From: Acanthopleura granulata
Lineage: Eukaryota > Mollusca > Polyplacophora > Chitonida > Chitonidae
Direction: 5' to 3'
Length of the DNA stretch: 64,000 bases
NCBI GenBank assembly: GCA_016165875.1
Contig: JABBOT010000080.1
Coordinates: forward strand, 2,635,205-2,699,204
Below the pieces are notes generated by a model. That model made no database searches and was not told where the DNA came from. It saw nothing but the letters and a program-made list of their open reading frames with translations. Numbering within the stretch: the first letter of the stretch is position 1; every line of letters starts with the position of its first letter. The translations under genes and the position numbers were made by a program. This document shows, one piece after another, positions 1 to 11,050 of this stretch.

Positions 1-2026
1 TCGTTAGTGTGTATGCGAAGGTGTTCAATCATGTGCTGTTTGATGACCTTCTTACCACAACCCTCTTCAGGGCACAATAGCACCTGGGTTCTCCCCGAGC
101 ACTCGATCTGACTCAAGTAGTCACCATAATGCAGACTGGTCTTGTCCTGCCCTTTAAACTTATCGAACAAGTCTGTCTCACTGAAAATGTGCGAGTGAGT
201 CACCACATGGAATTCGAACCATTTGGGATCTTGGAAGGTCTTCCCGCATGTCATACACCGGAGAGCTGCCGGGCTTCCTTCGGCCACTGGGTTATTGCTG
301 TGGCCCGTTGCCCGCTGGTGGATCTCTAACCCCTTGCTACTGACGAACTCTCGCTTACACGAGAAGCAATACACCTTCTCTCGACTGTGGACCTTCAGGA
401 AATGCGGCCGCAACGCCCGGTAGTTCGAAGCCACAAAGTCGCACTGTGGGCACTTGTGAGGCTTGTAACCCCGCGAGCCCTGGGGCTTGCCCAGGCTTGA
501 GCGAATGTGAGACGCCGCTGCAGGATTCAGGGCTTTCCTTTTGTGTCTCACACTTTTGAAATGCATCGACAAGGAATGCTTATCACAGAAAGTGGCATTG
601 CAGCTGGTACACTTGAAAGGACGTTGTTTTGTGTGCCGTCGTCGCACATGAATTGTTAAAGCTGCCACTGAGTGACAAACAGTCAGACAAAAGGGACACT
701 TGGGTCTAGTTCGGCCATGACCTCTGGAAATGACCGTGGCCGACTGCCCGTTAGCATGTCTCTGCTCCATGTGCCGACGCAGCATGTAATAAGACTTCCA
801 CGTTGTCTTGCAGTATGGACAACGAAGGTGGCAGTCAATCTTCTTCTTAATTACACAAGGTTTCTGTGACTTCTTCATGTTTTCAAGGTGCTGTGGACTT
901 CCAAGATGAGCTATCATGTCTTCTTTGCGGTCATCGGTACAGAAATTGCAAGTGGAGCACATCACAGGGCAGAACAATCTACTCACTTTGGATTTATGTT
1001 CCTCAGTCTGCACATGTGCGTACAGATGTTCGTGGGTATTGAAGTAATACCTACAAATCATGCACTGGTAGGGACTAAGATACATCAGAGGTTGCAAATA
1101 GTCTTGTATCATTTTAAACTGATCAGGATGATTTTGAGCTCGGCGTTTGTGGAGTGGAGTTAATATATGTCTGGCGATGTTGTACTTGTTCTGGTATTTC
1201 TTATCGCAAACAGTGCACACGTGCACAGAGGTCTTCTCCGTGTCTTTACCAGTTAGCTGAACATTGGGTAGTGCAGACTGGGTTTTCTCTCCTGTGTTGA
1301 CTGCTTTCAACTCGGCTTCTGGGTCTGGTTCTAGCCCCGTTTCCCAGTCGTGTCCAGCGGCTATGTGCTGAGCGTAAGCCTCGATGGTGGAGAACATCTC
1401 AGGACATTCATCGCAGGCGAATCCGCCACTCATCTCCTCGCCCAGCCCTGGAATGTCCTCGTCTGTCAGCATTAGGGGCGGTCTCTCTGTCTTTCGAGGC
1501 CTTCCTCTCTTCCGTTTGCCTGTGGGTGATTCTCCTGGTCTCCATTTGCCTCCCGTGTGGCCGGGGTGAGGATGGGAGGCGCGTCTGTGCGGCCGCTGCC
1601 CTGGACGCCACTTCCCGCCCGTGTGGCTCTGAGGAGGCACCCACTCTCCATCCTCGCCCTCTTCACAGGACTCATCCTCAGCCTCCTCCTCGCTGCTGAA
1701 CTCCAGGTTGCTCAGGATATTGGATATCGGCAGCTCTTTGTCACCTGCCGAGTCCAAAGCTTGCCCCGAATCAGGAGACTTCTGTCCTGCTTTACTCTGC
1801 AGCTCCAGGGACAAGAAGAAATTATCTGTCCTCTCTGGCTCATCTCGCCCCGGCTGATGGATCTTTAGCGCAGAGTTCTTCTTCCTCAATACCATGTGAT
1901 AGCTGGAGAGCTCAGCATCACCCTCTACATCATGGCTCTGCGGGGACACAGACGGCAGGCAAGTGGGGTAGTCAGGTGACTTGTTCAGCTCAGGGAAATT
2001 ACCCAAAGCCACACCATTTGCTTTGC
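1..2026 (-). CDS. Multi-C2H2 zinc-finger protein, large internal exon (runs off left edge)
   Basis: The minus strand is open from the acceptor (ATTTACAG ending at 2027) to the window edge, and its phase joins the exon at 2991-3183 exactly. The protein starts with an acidic linker. Around 1580-1520 there is a duplicated TGGKWRPG motif, then an AT-hook (KRKRGRPRK, about 1491-1520). At least eleven C2H2 fingers follow, for example FACDECPEMF (about 1423), HVCTVCDKKY (about 1222), PKCPFCLTVC (about 705) and LRCMTCGKTF near 260-190. Most are separated by non-canonical linkers rather than TGEKP, as in large ZNF407/ZNF142-type regulators. Fingers plus an AT-hook indicate a nuclear DNA-binding protein. 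ZNF407 kinship is only a guess, based on finger style, the AT-hook and the recalled closeness of ZNF407 and TSHZ1 in vertebrates. The 3' end is outside the window. Confidence 0.88.
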
Positions 2027-2990
2027 CTGTAAATATATACCAAAAACAATCAATTCATTTTTAGAACATCAAGTTGATCGATTAGTCTTTGCTAATGAAA
2101 ACTTTTAATAATTTTTTTTTCGCATTTCACAAAACTGAATTACATGCAAACGCATTAAAATTCCTGAAAAAACACGTGGGCTTTATGGACCATATCTGGT
2201 TGCGCACTGAAAGCATCACATGGACTTCATGTATACACTCAAAAGAAAATAACAAACAACTAATAACTAAGTTGTTTCCTTGGTTTATACATGTACATCT
2301 TTTAAGATCATTTAACCACCTGTCAGCTATATTTCATTAATAATTTATTTATTTACGTACTTGCTTCTGTACTTCTCTAAAGACAATACTCAAGAATTTT
2401 CAACTTGTAGGATATTTTTGCCAGACTTATGAGTGGAGGATAACAAATGCCACAACTAAACCACTGATCTCGGGTGAGTTACTGCCACACTCCTGGATGT
2501 TTAACATGTAATACTGGTGATAACCAAGAGGTCTGCTGGGACCTTCATGCATGACCGCGTGAAAGAGAACCGTTAACTGATAAATGTTGATAATGATAAG
2601 GCTCTAAGAACAATAAATTTCTGATTCTGTTCTCCAGAGATTGTAAAGTTTAAGCCAAGGTCCACTGCTTAGCCCCACAAAGACTGTATATATCTCACCA
2701 ATTTTACTCTAACCATGAGTGGTGAGTCTGGGATAAGTCCAAGAGGATGTGCGCAAAAATGGGAGATAACTATGCCTTGACAACGGAAAAAGGTTCATCT
2801 TTCTGACTGAAGCAATCAAATTAAGAACATATACACCAACCATCATGTCCAAATCAATAAGGTTGATTTTTTTTTTTTTTTCACTATGACCTTGAGGTTG
2901 CACAATGTACACTTTTAAATGTTTAAAATGTTGAATGTTTCCAAAAAACAAAAGTTTAAATATTTGTACAACGAAAGGTAAGTTGCATAC
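2027..2990 (-). other. Intron of the zinc-finger gene
   Basis: A 964-nt AT-rich phase-1 intron, with GTATGC donor at 2990 and TTTACAG acceptor at 2027 read on the minus strand. A poly-T run sits near 2868-2881. I see no other feature in it. Confidence 0.75.
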
Positions 2991-3183
2991 CAAGGTTTAT
3001 AATGTTGCCATTTGGAGCAAGTGGTGGGAGAAGTGGTGTCGAGTCCTTGCTAGGAATGGACGAAGTCTTGGCTGGGCACTGTGTCTTTCGATGTTCCACG
3101 TAAGCATCCAGGCCAAATATGGTGCCATGACAACCAAGACAGAAATGGACATCTAGAAGGGACTTCTGGACATCTTCATCCAT
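2991..3183 (-). CDS. Same zinc-finger gene, probable first coding exon
   Basis: This 193-nt exon starts right after an acceptor (TTTACAG) with ATG as its first codon and ends at a GTATGC donor. It encodes 64 residues plus one base, which joins GC from the next exon to make a glycine codon in frame. The peptide begins MDEDVQKSLLDVHFCLGC and forms a C2HC-type finger: CLGC, a 12-residue spacer, a histidine, then a cysteine in HRKTQC. A low-complexity Ser/Pro/Leu linker follows. Because the exon begins exactly at ATG, the true 5' UTR is likely on a separate upstream exon. The methionine could instead be internal if another coding exon lies upstream. Confidence 0.75.
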
Positions 3184-3334
3184 CTGTAAACATGGTGCAA
3201 GTGTTTTATTAGAAATAACAATGACCAGAAGTACTGCGTAAGCTAAAACTTTGCCCACAAAGTGAATTTTTAGCTGCGTATAAATGTTGTAAAACATTAT
3301 TTTTGGTGCTCAAAGTTAAATTTTTACTAGAACA

Positions 3335-3430
3335 AACCTCAAGACACCTTTCTAAGGTCAACAGAACTCTCAGAATCAGGAAAATCGAACAACTTAGAAA
3401 AATAGACAAAAGTTTAGGTCAAATACAACG
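3335..3430 (+). repeat. Fragment of a dispersed ~200-bp repeat (copy F)
   Basis: It shares an ordered run of short motifs with copies at 6113, 23470, 33690 and 52258: CAAGACACCTTTCTAAGGTC, then AGAACTCTCAGAATCAGG, then AACTTAG and TTTAGGTCA. Only the right half of the family unit is present. Confidence 0.5.
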
Positions 3431-4407
3431 CATGTTCAGGAGTTTAGACTTATGTATACTTTACCAGTATGGCCATCCTTAAAAAATTCTTTGTTGCAGA
3501 TAACACAACCCTACCACAGAAAATAGGGTCGGGCAGTAGGGAAATATTATTTTTTTTTAGCATTGCTAATGAAACAGACAATATTAAAGAAAATACCACG
3601 GAGAGAAAAATAACAAAAAAAAAAAAAATTCCATCTGGAGCCCAATGAAAAAAGTAGAGCATGGCATTTTTCTTGAGGGTCAGTTTAATGTTGGCGTAAA
3701 TCACATTTTTTTCTGCTCAAGTTACATGTGCATGCCTCAGTCACTACTATGGTTAAAAATAACTGCACAAACAATCACGACCAGAACAAGTTTAGTGGTA
3801 AACAGACCTCTGCCACTGTTTCTCATAAAATGAGACAGTTTACCATTCTAAGAATCTGCTAACATCTTATGAAAGGCAAAAGCTTGATAGTTTGAAAATC
3901 CATGATGGCCATCAACACCACATGGACTATGTAGAATGACAAAAATTTATAGCAACTGTCCATTTGTTGGCCTCAATGCACTGTGAAGATATGAATTCGA
4001 TTGGTTGAAAACTATTCAAGATATCTTGTTCACAGATCAGGTGTGGTAGAGGGACAGATGTACAACAGGAATGAAGGTCACACAAACAGCATTTCCTTGT
4101 CCACTCAAAGCTTTCCGGGCCTGGGACAACAATATTAAACACATTCAAACTTTACCACAAGACAATCATCATTTGCCCTTTGCATTTTTTAAACAGATTT
4201 TTGCCTACACCTAGGAAGTTTTCCTAATCAAGTTAGATGCTTTCGTGTTTGGTTACTACAGTAATTTTTGTCCATTCACCAACACAGATTTCAAGAATAA
4301 AATATTGTGCGACACTGTAACTGAGCTTTCTTAATTCCAAAGTTTTTCAACATTTCTCAGTTATTTTGATACTTATCAAGATAGTCAACATATCACCATA
4401 AATGTTA

Positions 4408-4505
4408 ATTTCTTTATTTATTTATTTGATTGTTTTATTTGGTACTAAAGAATATTTCACTTACACAACTGCGACCAGCATTATGGTGGAAGGAAACCAG
4501 GAAAC
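4408..4505 (-). mobile_element. Truncated tRNA-derived SINE (family 1)
   Basis: It reads on the minus strand. It has the tail (TTTATTTATTTATTTGATTG, then a tail-core derivative, AAGAATATTTCACTTA) and the adjoining CAGCATTATGGTGGAAGGAAA block, but no tRNA-like head. Confidence 0.7.
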
Positions 4506-4954
4506 CATTCTTTTCTAAAATTCAACAATCAATTTATCTTTATTTATATTAGCTAGGGACCACCAATTTCACAATGTAACTGATTCTTCAAAGAATAATA
4601 TTGCTTGGAACATTGCAAAAGACAAGAGAGACAGCAGTAAAATTAGGCTATTAAACCTACCTACATGTTAATCTTCAATCTATTGTTACACTGTTACATC
4701 ATTGCAAATTTTTGGGATCAATGTTTTAAGCACTTATCAAGATCCGTTGGGCAAACTTTATTTTCAATCTTTTCCAACAATTGGGGAGAAATGTCTAAGA
4801 GAAGGCTATTTTATTACTAAAAGAAGTCTAAAGAACTTAAATTGATATCTCCGATGGATCACCCCATCAAGCTGTGTTTTGACCAGAAACTCTAAATCTC
4901 AAGAAATCAGTTATGGTTAAATAAAGGCTACTACAACCCTCTCAATCTCTAGTC

Positions 4955-5372
4955 ATACCAACACTTTCGACTAGTTAAGACATCCTGTGATCAAAAAAAT
5001 CACAGATAATCATCACAAATTGTGGACTGATCATATTGTAACTTGTGGGGAATCTTGGCAAATCTTGAATCTAGTAGACATCTGCAGCGATCAAGAGGAA
5101 GTTGGTGTGATTGCACCTCCGTGCACAAAAATCAGTTGCGATCAAAAGTTACTGTAAGCCCCAGTCACATACACACTTTCAGATAGTTAAGATAACCTGC
5201 GATCAAAGAATTGTGGGTAATCATTGTAAATCTTGGACTTGATCGTGTGATCAGTTGTGGGTGATTTTATCAAATCTTGATGAGTCTGAAGACATTACCC
5301 GTGACGGTGCTCATAGGTGGTTTTTGTGAAGTCACAAAACTAGCTGCGATCCAAATTTATCGTTTTTATCTT
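4955..5372. repeat. Diverged tandem duplication, ~208-bp unit
   Basis: Two copies, about 4955-5160 and 5163-5372, share ordered motifs: ACACTTTC, AGTTAAGA, CCTGYGATCAAA, TAATCAT, a TTGTGG or CTTGGACT segment, TTGGTGTGATT or the like, and a final TGCGATCMAA. Both are rich in GATCA. No coding capacity is seen. Confidence 0.5.
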
Positions 5373-6112
5373 GGATTGTCGTATCTCAATTCTGACCAAA
5401 CTTACACTGACAGGGCCTTGTTGAAAGAGCACAGGGAGATACATCAATGGTAAGGTACAAATATGGAAGTCGTAGGCCTACAACAAGTCTGCAAAAATGT
5501 ATTTACCTCCATTCTCCCAAACCATGAACAATCATATAACCTTTTTAAGATGCTCTGTGCGCACGACTGCCCCAGATAAAATGCATGATTGTCCTACAAG
5601 GGCCGTAGAGTCAGTTTAGGTGTGACTGCAAACGATTTCTAAGGTTTGAGCAAGAGTTTGAATTACCTTTCCACTCATCTGAAACTGAAACCAAGTTCCT
5701 GTGAACCAAACAATCATGTTTTGTTAGTTTCCATTGATCAGGATGATCAACTGCTGTGAGCACACGTGAATACACATGTCTCTGTTAAATGCTTATTGCT
5801 TCCTTTTAACATTTATATATGACCTATAAACTTTGCTTGTGCAGGTCTCTTCCAAGGCAGCTTTGTGGCCCTGTGGGGGTTAATGAACACAAATCAGCAG
5901 GTTTTCCTCAGATCTATCATGGTAAAGCACAAATTTATTAGTTTTTCACATTTTATATTGATAGGTTTTTCTGCAACACTTCATAATTAGAATTTATTTC
6001 CAAATTAAACTGGTTTTCATTGCACATATGGTTGCCCAGACATTGTTAATTTTCTTACTTTCTCTAATTGAGGCTATCATGTAATGAGACAGATTTATTT
6101 CTTGCTTACCCT

Positions 6113-6350
6113 AAATCATTTAAAATTTCGCTAAGAAATGCACATTTTCAGAGGCAAATAAATGCTCTAAAATTATACTTGAGCTGAAACCTAAAATTTT
6201 CCAGTAGGATATCAGCCTACCTTCCGAACAAACCTTAAAATATCTCCACACAATCAGCAGAATTCTGAGGATCAGGAATTATGACCAACTTAGCCATGGA
6301 AAGAAATTTTAGGTCATTCAGGCTAATTTTCAACATAATGCTTTGAAATT
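6113..6350 (+). repeat. Dispersed ~200-bp repeat with conserved palindrome (copy A)
   Basis: The most complete copy: ATTTTCAGAGGCAAATAAAT, then TTGAGCTGAAAC, then an imperfect palindrome GTAGGATATCAGCCTAC at 6204-6220, then ACAAACCTTAAAA, AGAATTCTGAGGATCAGGAA, CAACTTAG and TTTTAGGTCATT. Related copies lie at 23470, 29100 (minus), 33690 and 52258. Confidence 0.65.
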
Positions 6351-7754
6351 TTGCACACATGTGGCTAAACACTTGAAATAAAACAATCCCACATTTATTT
6401 AGTATAGATACCAAAAGATGCTTCTGCGCAATAAAATTTGAAAGTGATGAAAGCCTTGATTTTCTTTTTTATGACTTTCTATTTGATATTTATTAATACA
6501 CAGGCAAAATACATTTTGAAATTAGCAGTGTCTTGCCTCTCACTATATATACACATATGCAAATAATGAAATATTTTGGACCAATCTGCTTGACGGCAGC
6601 TTTAGAATCGCACAACCCTCAATAAGATTTACCATCTGAAGCAAACAACTTGACAGTATTATGACCATATTTACTGGTGCTTGACACTGAAGGTCCTCGT
6701 TCTGCTTGCATAAATTTTAGGTATCCAGAAAGTATTTTTTTGACACACCAGTTACAGTGAAGGAAGTGAGCATTTTAGACAAAACGTAAGTACATGTGAG
6801 AAAAGAGATGATACATAGTTATCTTACATAGTTATCTGCCCTTCTCCACACCCTTGAGATGTGAAAATGCAAAACCTTCTCCTTTCAGCACTGTAGTTCT
6901 TGCAATTTTTTTTTTTTTTTTTTTTGTGAAATTCACAAAAATCACAGCCATTATGATGTTAAACTGTACAAAAAGGTAACCCTGACACTGGACTTTCTTA
7001 GGAGTATATATTACTTTAATTTACCTTCCTGTGATCTTAGCTGAAGGAAAATGTGTTTTCTGGATTAAGAAATTAAAGAAAGAAAAAGCAAATATAGGCT
7101 ATAAAAAATATTTCCACTGCGAATGGAACACATCAGTCTAAGAGAAATCAGAAATTCAGGCTGTAGGCCTATCGGTTAGAGTCCATCAAACAATTCCCCC
7201 AGTCCTAATAAAGAAATAGCCAGACGTTTGAAAATAAAAATGTTAATGAGATATGATCTTAGTTTCCTAACCAAAAGCATAATCAAAAGCCAACACAATC
7301 TTGGTAACTTCAGATGAAAAGTCTCCCACTGATATACATGTTTGTTGTGAATCTCTGTCATCAAACCAGTAACTCGTCTAGGAGAGTGTCATGACTGAGT
7401 AGATTCAATTTCTATGACATAGGAGGTGGGCGTTCAATACCAGCCTTAAACATGGACCTTGGTGACAATATTAAAGTGGTCAACACAGTCTAATGTTTGT
7501 TGAAGACCGCTCGTATTATGTGCACATCTGTCTCCTGATGACCAATATTTGCACATTTGTATTTACTCATACCTTTATTTATACTAAACATAGCACAGCA
7601 ATGAAAGGCTAAAAATAATCCTTATCAAACATCAAATATACACAATATATATAACATTATTAGTAATGGAGACTAACCTAATTATGTCCTATGACAATGA
7701 CCTGCATGACCTTGGAAAAAGCATGCATAGCATTTTTCCCACATGTATATATTA

Positions 7755-7987
7755 TCAGGTACAATAGTTTTCATGTTTCCATCTAGGGCATGGTATATGC
7801 AATTTTGATTTATTTATTTCTTTGATTGGTGTTTTACGCCGTACTCAAGAATATTTAACTTATACGACGGCGGCAAGCTTTATGGTGGGAGGAAACCGGG
7901 CAGAGCCCAGGGAAAAGCCACGACCATCCACAGGTCAGGTGCAATAGTTTTCATGTTTCCATCTAGGGCACAGTATATGCAATTTTG
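7755..7987 (-). mobile_element. 5'-truncated SINE flanked by 53-bp direct repeats
   Basis: The SINE body (7808-7934, minus strand) has the TATTTATTTCTTTGATTGG tail, ACGCCGTACTCAAGAATATT core and GTGGGAGGAAACCGGGCAGA block, and stops in the CATCCACAGG segment. It is bracketed by 7755-7807 and 7935-7987, which match at about 50 of 53 positions (both contain TTTTCATGTTTCCATCTAGG). Such a long flanking duplication is unusual for a SINE. Confidence 0.8.
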
Positions 7988-9239
7988 GAAAATATTGTTT
8001 ATGCCACTGAAAAACTCGAGCCAAGTAACTGACATAAACAATAATCTTTAAACGATTCATCAGATTCAGTTATTGTCAGGTATTCCCCAAATGTGGGTAG
8101 CCTAAGTGTACCATAGAAGGATACACAAGGCTTTCTTTCTTAGTTTGGGATGTTAAGTCCTGCCTGTTCCAGATGATGTAATTGGCTTACAGGATAATAA
8201 GACAGTATTGGAAATGATTTACCTGGCTTTTATACATTTGATATATTCTGTCTATTCTAATTATTTTGATATGTCGGCTGTCTTGCTGTATAAAATATGA
8301 ACATGTGTAATATACACATTTGCAAATTTTCACATATGCATACCCTTAAAGTTCATCAGTAGCTTGCCAAGTGTACTCCAGCATTGGCTAGAAAGAGCTC
8401 ACCTGATGTCTCAAAAATTAGATGAAATAGGGTAGTATCAAAAATTGACAAAACTGTTTGGAGGGTACCCTGGAGATTAGCTCCGTTGGGCTGTGATAAT
8501 GTATACGCAATCAAAGTCGTACAGAGCTATCTGGAGACTTGCTTTTAGACGCATTCTGAGTCAGTATAAGTAGGAAATGTGTTACGTTCTGCACACTTTA
8601 GCCTACAACACTGTTTTACAAAAAAATTTTCAAGTATAAGGAAGTATTTAATCAGCTTGGAACAAAGCTACAGTTATGCACAAAACAGATTTCTCACAAA
8701 TGTAATCAAGGCTATACACTTCGTTTGCATCTACGCTTTGCCTATTTCATCTTAGTATGAAGGTATCTAGAGCTATGTATATAATAATTATAAAATCAGT
8801 GTTTGGTGGTGCCATTTTCTTTTATTTGCAGTCTTGGCACATTTCAACTCAAGCCTTCTGTCCTTGACAATGCCAACTGACTACACATACTTCCTAAGAA
8901 TTACTTTGCAATGCATATTTTTTATTCTTTTATTACAAATCCACAGGGATGACGTGGATAAAAGTCTAATGAGTATGTTGTCAATTAAAATTGATTCAGC
9001 CTGTATTCTTCATTCAAAGGTATGTCATTCTAACTTTATTGTTCACAAGGTAAACTAACACTGAATGTGGTATAGTTCAACATGTGAACATGTCAACTTA
9101 TCAGCTTAGTATCTTATTTGGTGAAGTGTGTCTTGCGCGTTGAAGGAAGAGGTCATGGAACACATCGTGATAACTTACAACGGTTTAGGTAAACACAATT
9201 AATTTTATTTTGCCAAGGTTTTCAACCAAATGCGGTTTC

Positions 9240-9767
9240 GTTGCTTCGTTGCATTGCATTTTTGAATAGCCTAAATCTGAATTCGCGAAAAGTTGGCCGG
9301 TATCTTAACCCATACGAATACAGCTAAGGAGGCGGGTGTCAAACTGATACCACATTGCTGCACACAGACTGGCTGTTGACTTGTGAGTGAAGGGTTGTTG
9401 TTGTTAGCATATCAGGAAGTTGGCGAAACGAAAGTACTTGACAGTCGTTATGGGAATAGCTACCTTCTCGGAGCAGACCGATAAATCAGTCTACACTCTT
9501 TAGATCCGCCCGTCTCGGCTCTTTCAAGCTGTCATGGCAAATAATCGGCAGTTTGGTGGATATAATGCCAGCAGGCCGACCTGAATTTTGCTATCGGCAG
9601 GTGACGCTTCCCAGACTGCCTGAGCGCTGCGGAAATACTTCCGGGTCAGCGCCTGGCGGGGTCATATCGTTCTCTCTCGACGCCTGCCAACAACTCACAC
9701 TTGCGGTCCTTTTAAACGAGCCTATTATCGCTCGCAGGCAGCGAACACCGACTTGCCGGCACTGACA
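9240..9767. promoter_or_regulatory. Probable teashirt promoter / 5' UTR, possibly bidirectional
   Basis: Base composition changes here from AT-rich to a more GC-balanced, CpG-containing stretch just before the teashirt start codon, with clusters such as GCCTGAGCGCTGCGG near 9617-9632. No convincing TATA box was identified. The zinc-finger gene reads leftward and teashirt rightward, so one shared promoter is possible. The transcription start is not visible from sequence alone. Confidence 0.45.
9553..9765 (+). other. Possible upstream ORF in the teashirt 5' UTR
   Basis: A 70-codon ATG-initiated frame ends in TGA at 9763-9765, two bases before the teashirt ATG at 9768. Its product resembles no family I recognise. 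It matters only if the 5' UTR includes 9553; if so it could dampen or couple initiation at teashirt. Confidence 0.2.
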
Positions 9768-9807
9768 ATGCCAAGAAGAAAGCAGATATGTCCGCAGCGA
9801 CTCGATG
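9768..9807 (+). CDS. tsh: Teashirt homologue, exon 1 (N-terminal RRKQxxP motif)
   Basis: ATG at 9768 (A at -3) opens 13 codons, MPRRKQICPQRLD, plus one base before a strong donor (GATG/GTAAGTG, intron from 9808). Vertebrate TSHZ proteins also begin MPRRKQ. The RRKQxxP pattern matches the N-terminal motif of SALL, FOG and BCL11 proteins that binds RBBP4 and recruits the NuRD corepressor (established for those families). The leftover G joins CT of the exon at 55258 to make an alanine codon, continuing ADDIKPEDK in frame. Together the exons encode 1333 residues. The exon is too short for ORF calling and rests on motif, splice-site and phase agreement. No transcript evidence is available. Confidence 0.85.
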
Positions 9808-10139
9808 GTAAGTGATTCGGCAGTGTTTATTTACTGTTTTCAGGCTGTCATCGTCGTTAAGGAATGGTCTTGGCATTTTAGCGCTGCTGCGGAGCTCCAC
9901 TGCAGTTCGCTTCACGCGCTCATTCATTATTATCCACCCTTCTCTATGTCGGTTGTTTACGTCAGATTTCTTACGTCCGTACGGACAGTTTTACGGTCCT
10001 GTCAACGTGGTACTGGTGTATCTTGACCGCCAGTGTCCACATGTGTATGTGTTTTAGCTATGTGGTCGTATGGAGGCCAAGTGGCTGGCTCGCGCAGGCG
10101 ACTTTTCCCCGGGATCCCCACATCTGCTGTTTGCTCGGC

Positions 10140-10235
10140 CCACATCAATCAGCCTCCTCAAAGCCGCCTGTCAATCACCTGTCAGAACGCCTTTGTGGCG
10201 CCCATACAATCAATCCGAGGAGCCATCAATCAAAA
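10140..10235. promoter_or_regulatory. Candidate PBX/MEIS/HOX site cluster just inside intron 1
   Basis: Within 95 bp the minus strand reads TGATTGATGT (about 10143-10152), the exact PBX-MEIS composite TGATTGACAG (10168-10177), and TGATTGATGG (10223-10232, matching HOX-PBX TGATNNATKR). A MEIS half-site TGACAG lies at about 10179-10184. Function is inferred from motif match only. Confidence 0.45.
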
Positions 10236-10379
10236 GCTAACATTTATTGTTAATATGTTTGTTCAGCAGTGCAAACAAAGACGTCTGGTCTGTAACTGAC
10301 ATCTCTCACGATTTATTGGCAAAGCCCTTGCATGTGATGAAATAGTTTGAGATGATAAAGCAAGGTATAGAAGAAGCGT

Positions 10380-11050
10380 GCATGCAGTAATGGTAGGCTG
10401 GCTTGGCTGAGCGAAGCTAGGCGGACTGGGCCCAGGCAGATGTCACACCCAACCTGAATAGATGGAATTCATTAGGTTGTGTAATGAGAGAAGCTAATTG
10501 CACAGTGATTGATGGCCAGTCTTATCAGTCAAAGGCGATCACAAATAACGTCATTTATTTTTCATAGTTGTCACTTTCCAGCCACATAAATAATAGTTAA
10601 TGAGTGGGATTCCGTGACAGGCCCGACAGAGGAGAGTTTATCTACTGCCTCTCAAAGACATTTGCATATAACATTGCGTGGAGGGCACAGCTGCCAAACG
10701 TACTTAAGTGAACAATGGGGAAACATGACAGATACCAAATGGGGCTAGGTTACAAGTCCGTCTTGTAATCACAATCTATCCTGCGTGTGAGTGACACTGA
10801 TTTAGTATTATGGTAGAGTCTGGAAGTTATGGCTCCTCCAGCCCCCGACTGCTGGGATAAGGGCTGGATAAGAAAGGGCAGAGGGTCGGGGAGTGGCAGA
10901 AAAAAACAATCCTGATTTATGACAACATCTAGAGAGACTACAGGCTAAGCTGACTGAGGAATAATGAAGCTGACAGATTGTCGGAATATTTGCCTGGGGG
11001 GTGCAGCTGCCCCAAACAAACTCAAGGCATCAGTCCTGATAAATATCCAA
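10380..11050. promoter_or_regulatory. Repeat-poor island, candidate enhancer
   Basis: Balanced composition, no TACATGTA and no SINE. It contains TGATTGATGG (10506-10515), TGATTTATGA (10913-10922), several TGACAG sites (near 10615, 10726 and 10969) and an octamer-like TTTGCATAT near 10660. Neither strand has a long open frame. It reads like a conserved non-coding element. Confidence 0.4.

Larger units (their letters stand above)
3184..9239. other. AT-rich 5' flank / probable 5'-UTR intron of the zinc-finger gene
   Basis: No coding exon was recognised here on either strand. Apart from the repeats listed separately (3335-3430, 4408-4505, 4955-5372, 6113-6350, 7755-7987), 3431-4407, 4506-4954, 5373-6112, 6351-7754 and 7988-9239 are AT-rich sequence with short homopolymers, such as poly-T near 6908-6925. 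A strong minus-strand donor (GTAAGTTATC, 9178 down to 9169) could end an untranslated first exon of the zinc-finger gene, making most of this stretch its first intron. That is unproven. Confidence 0.4.
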
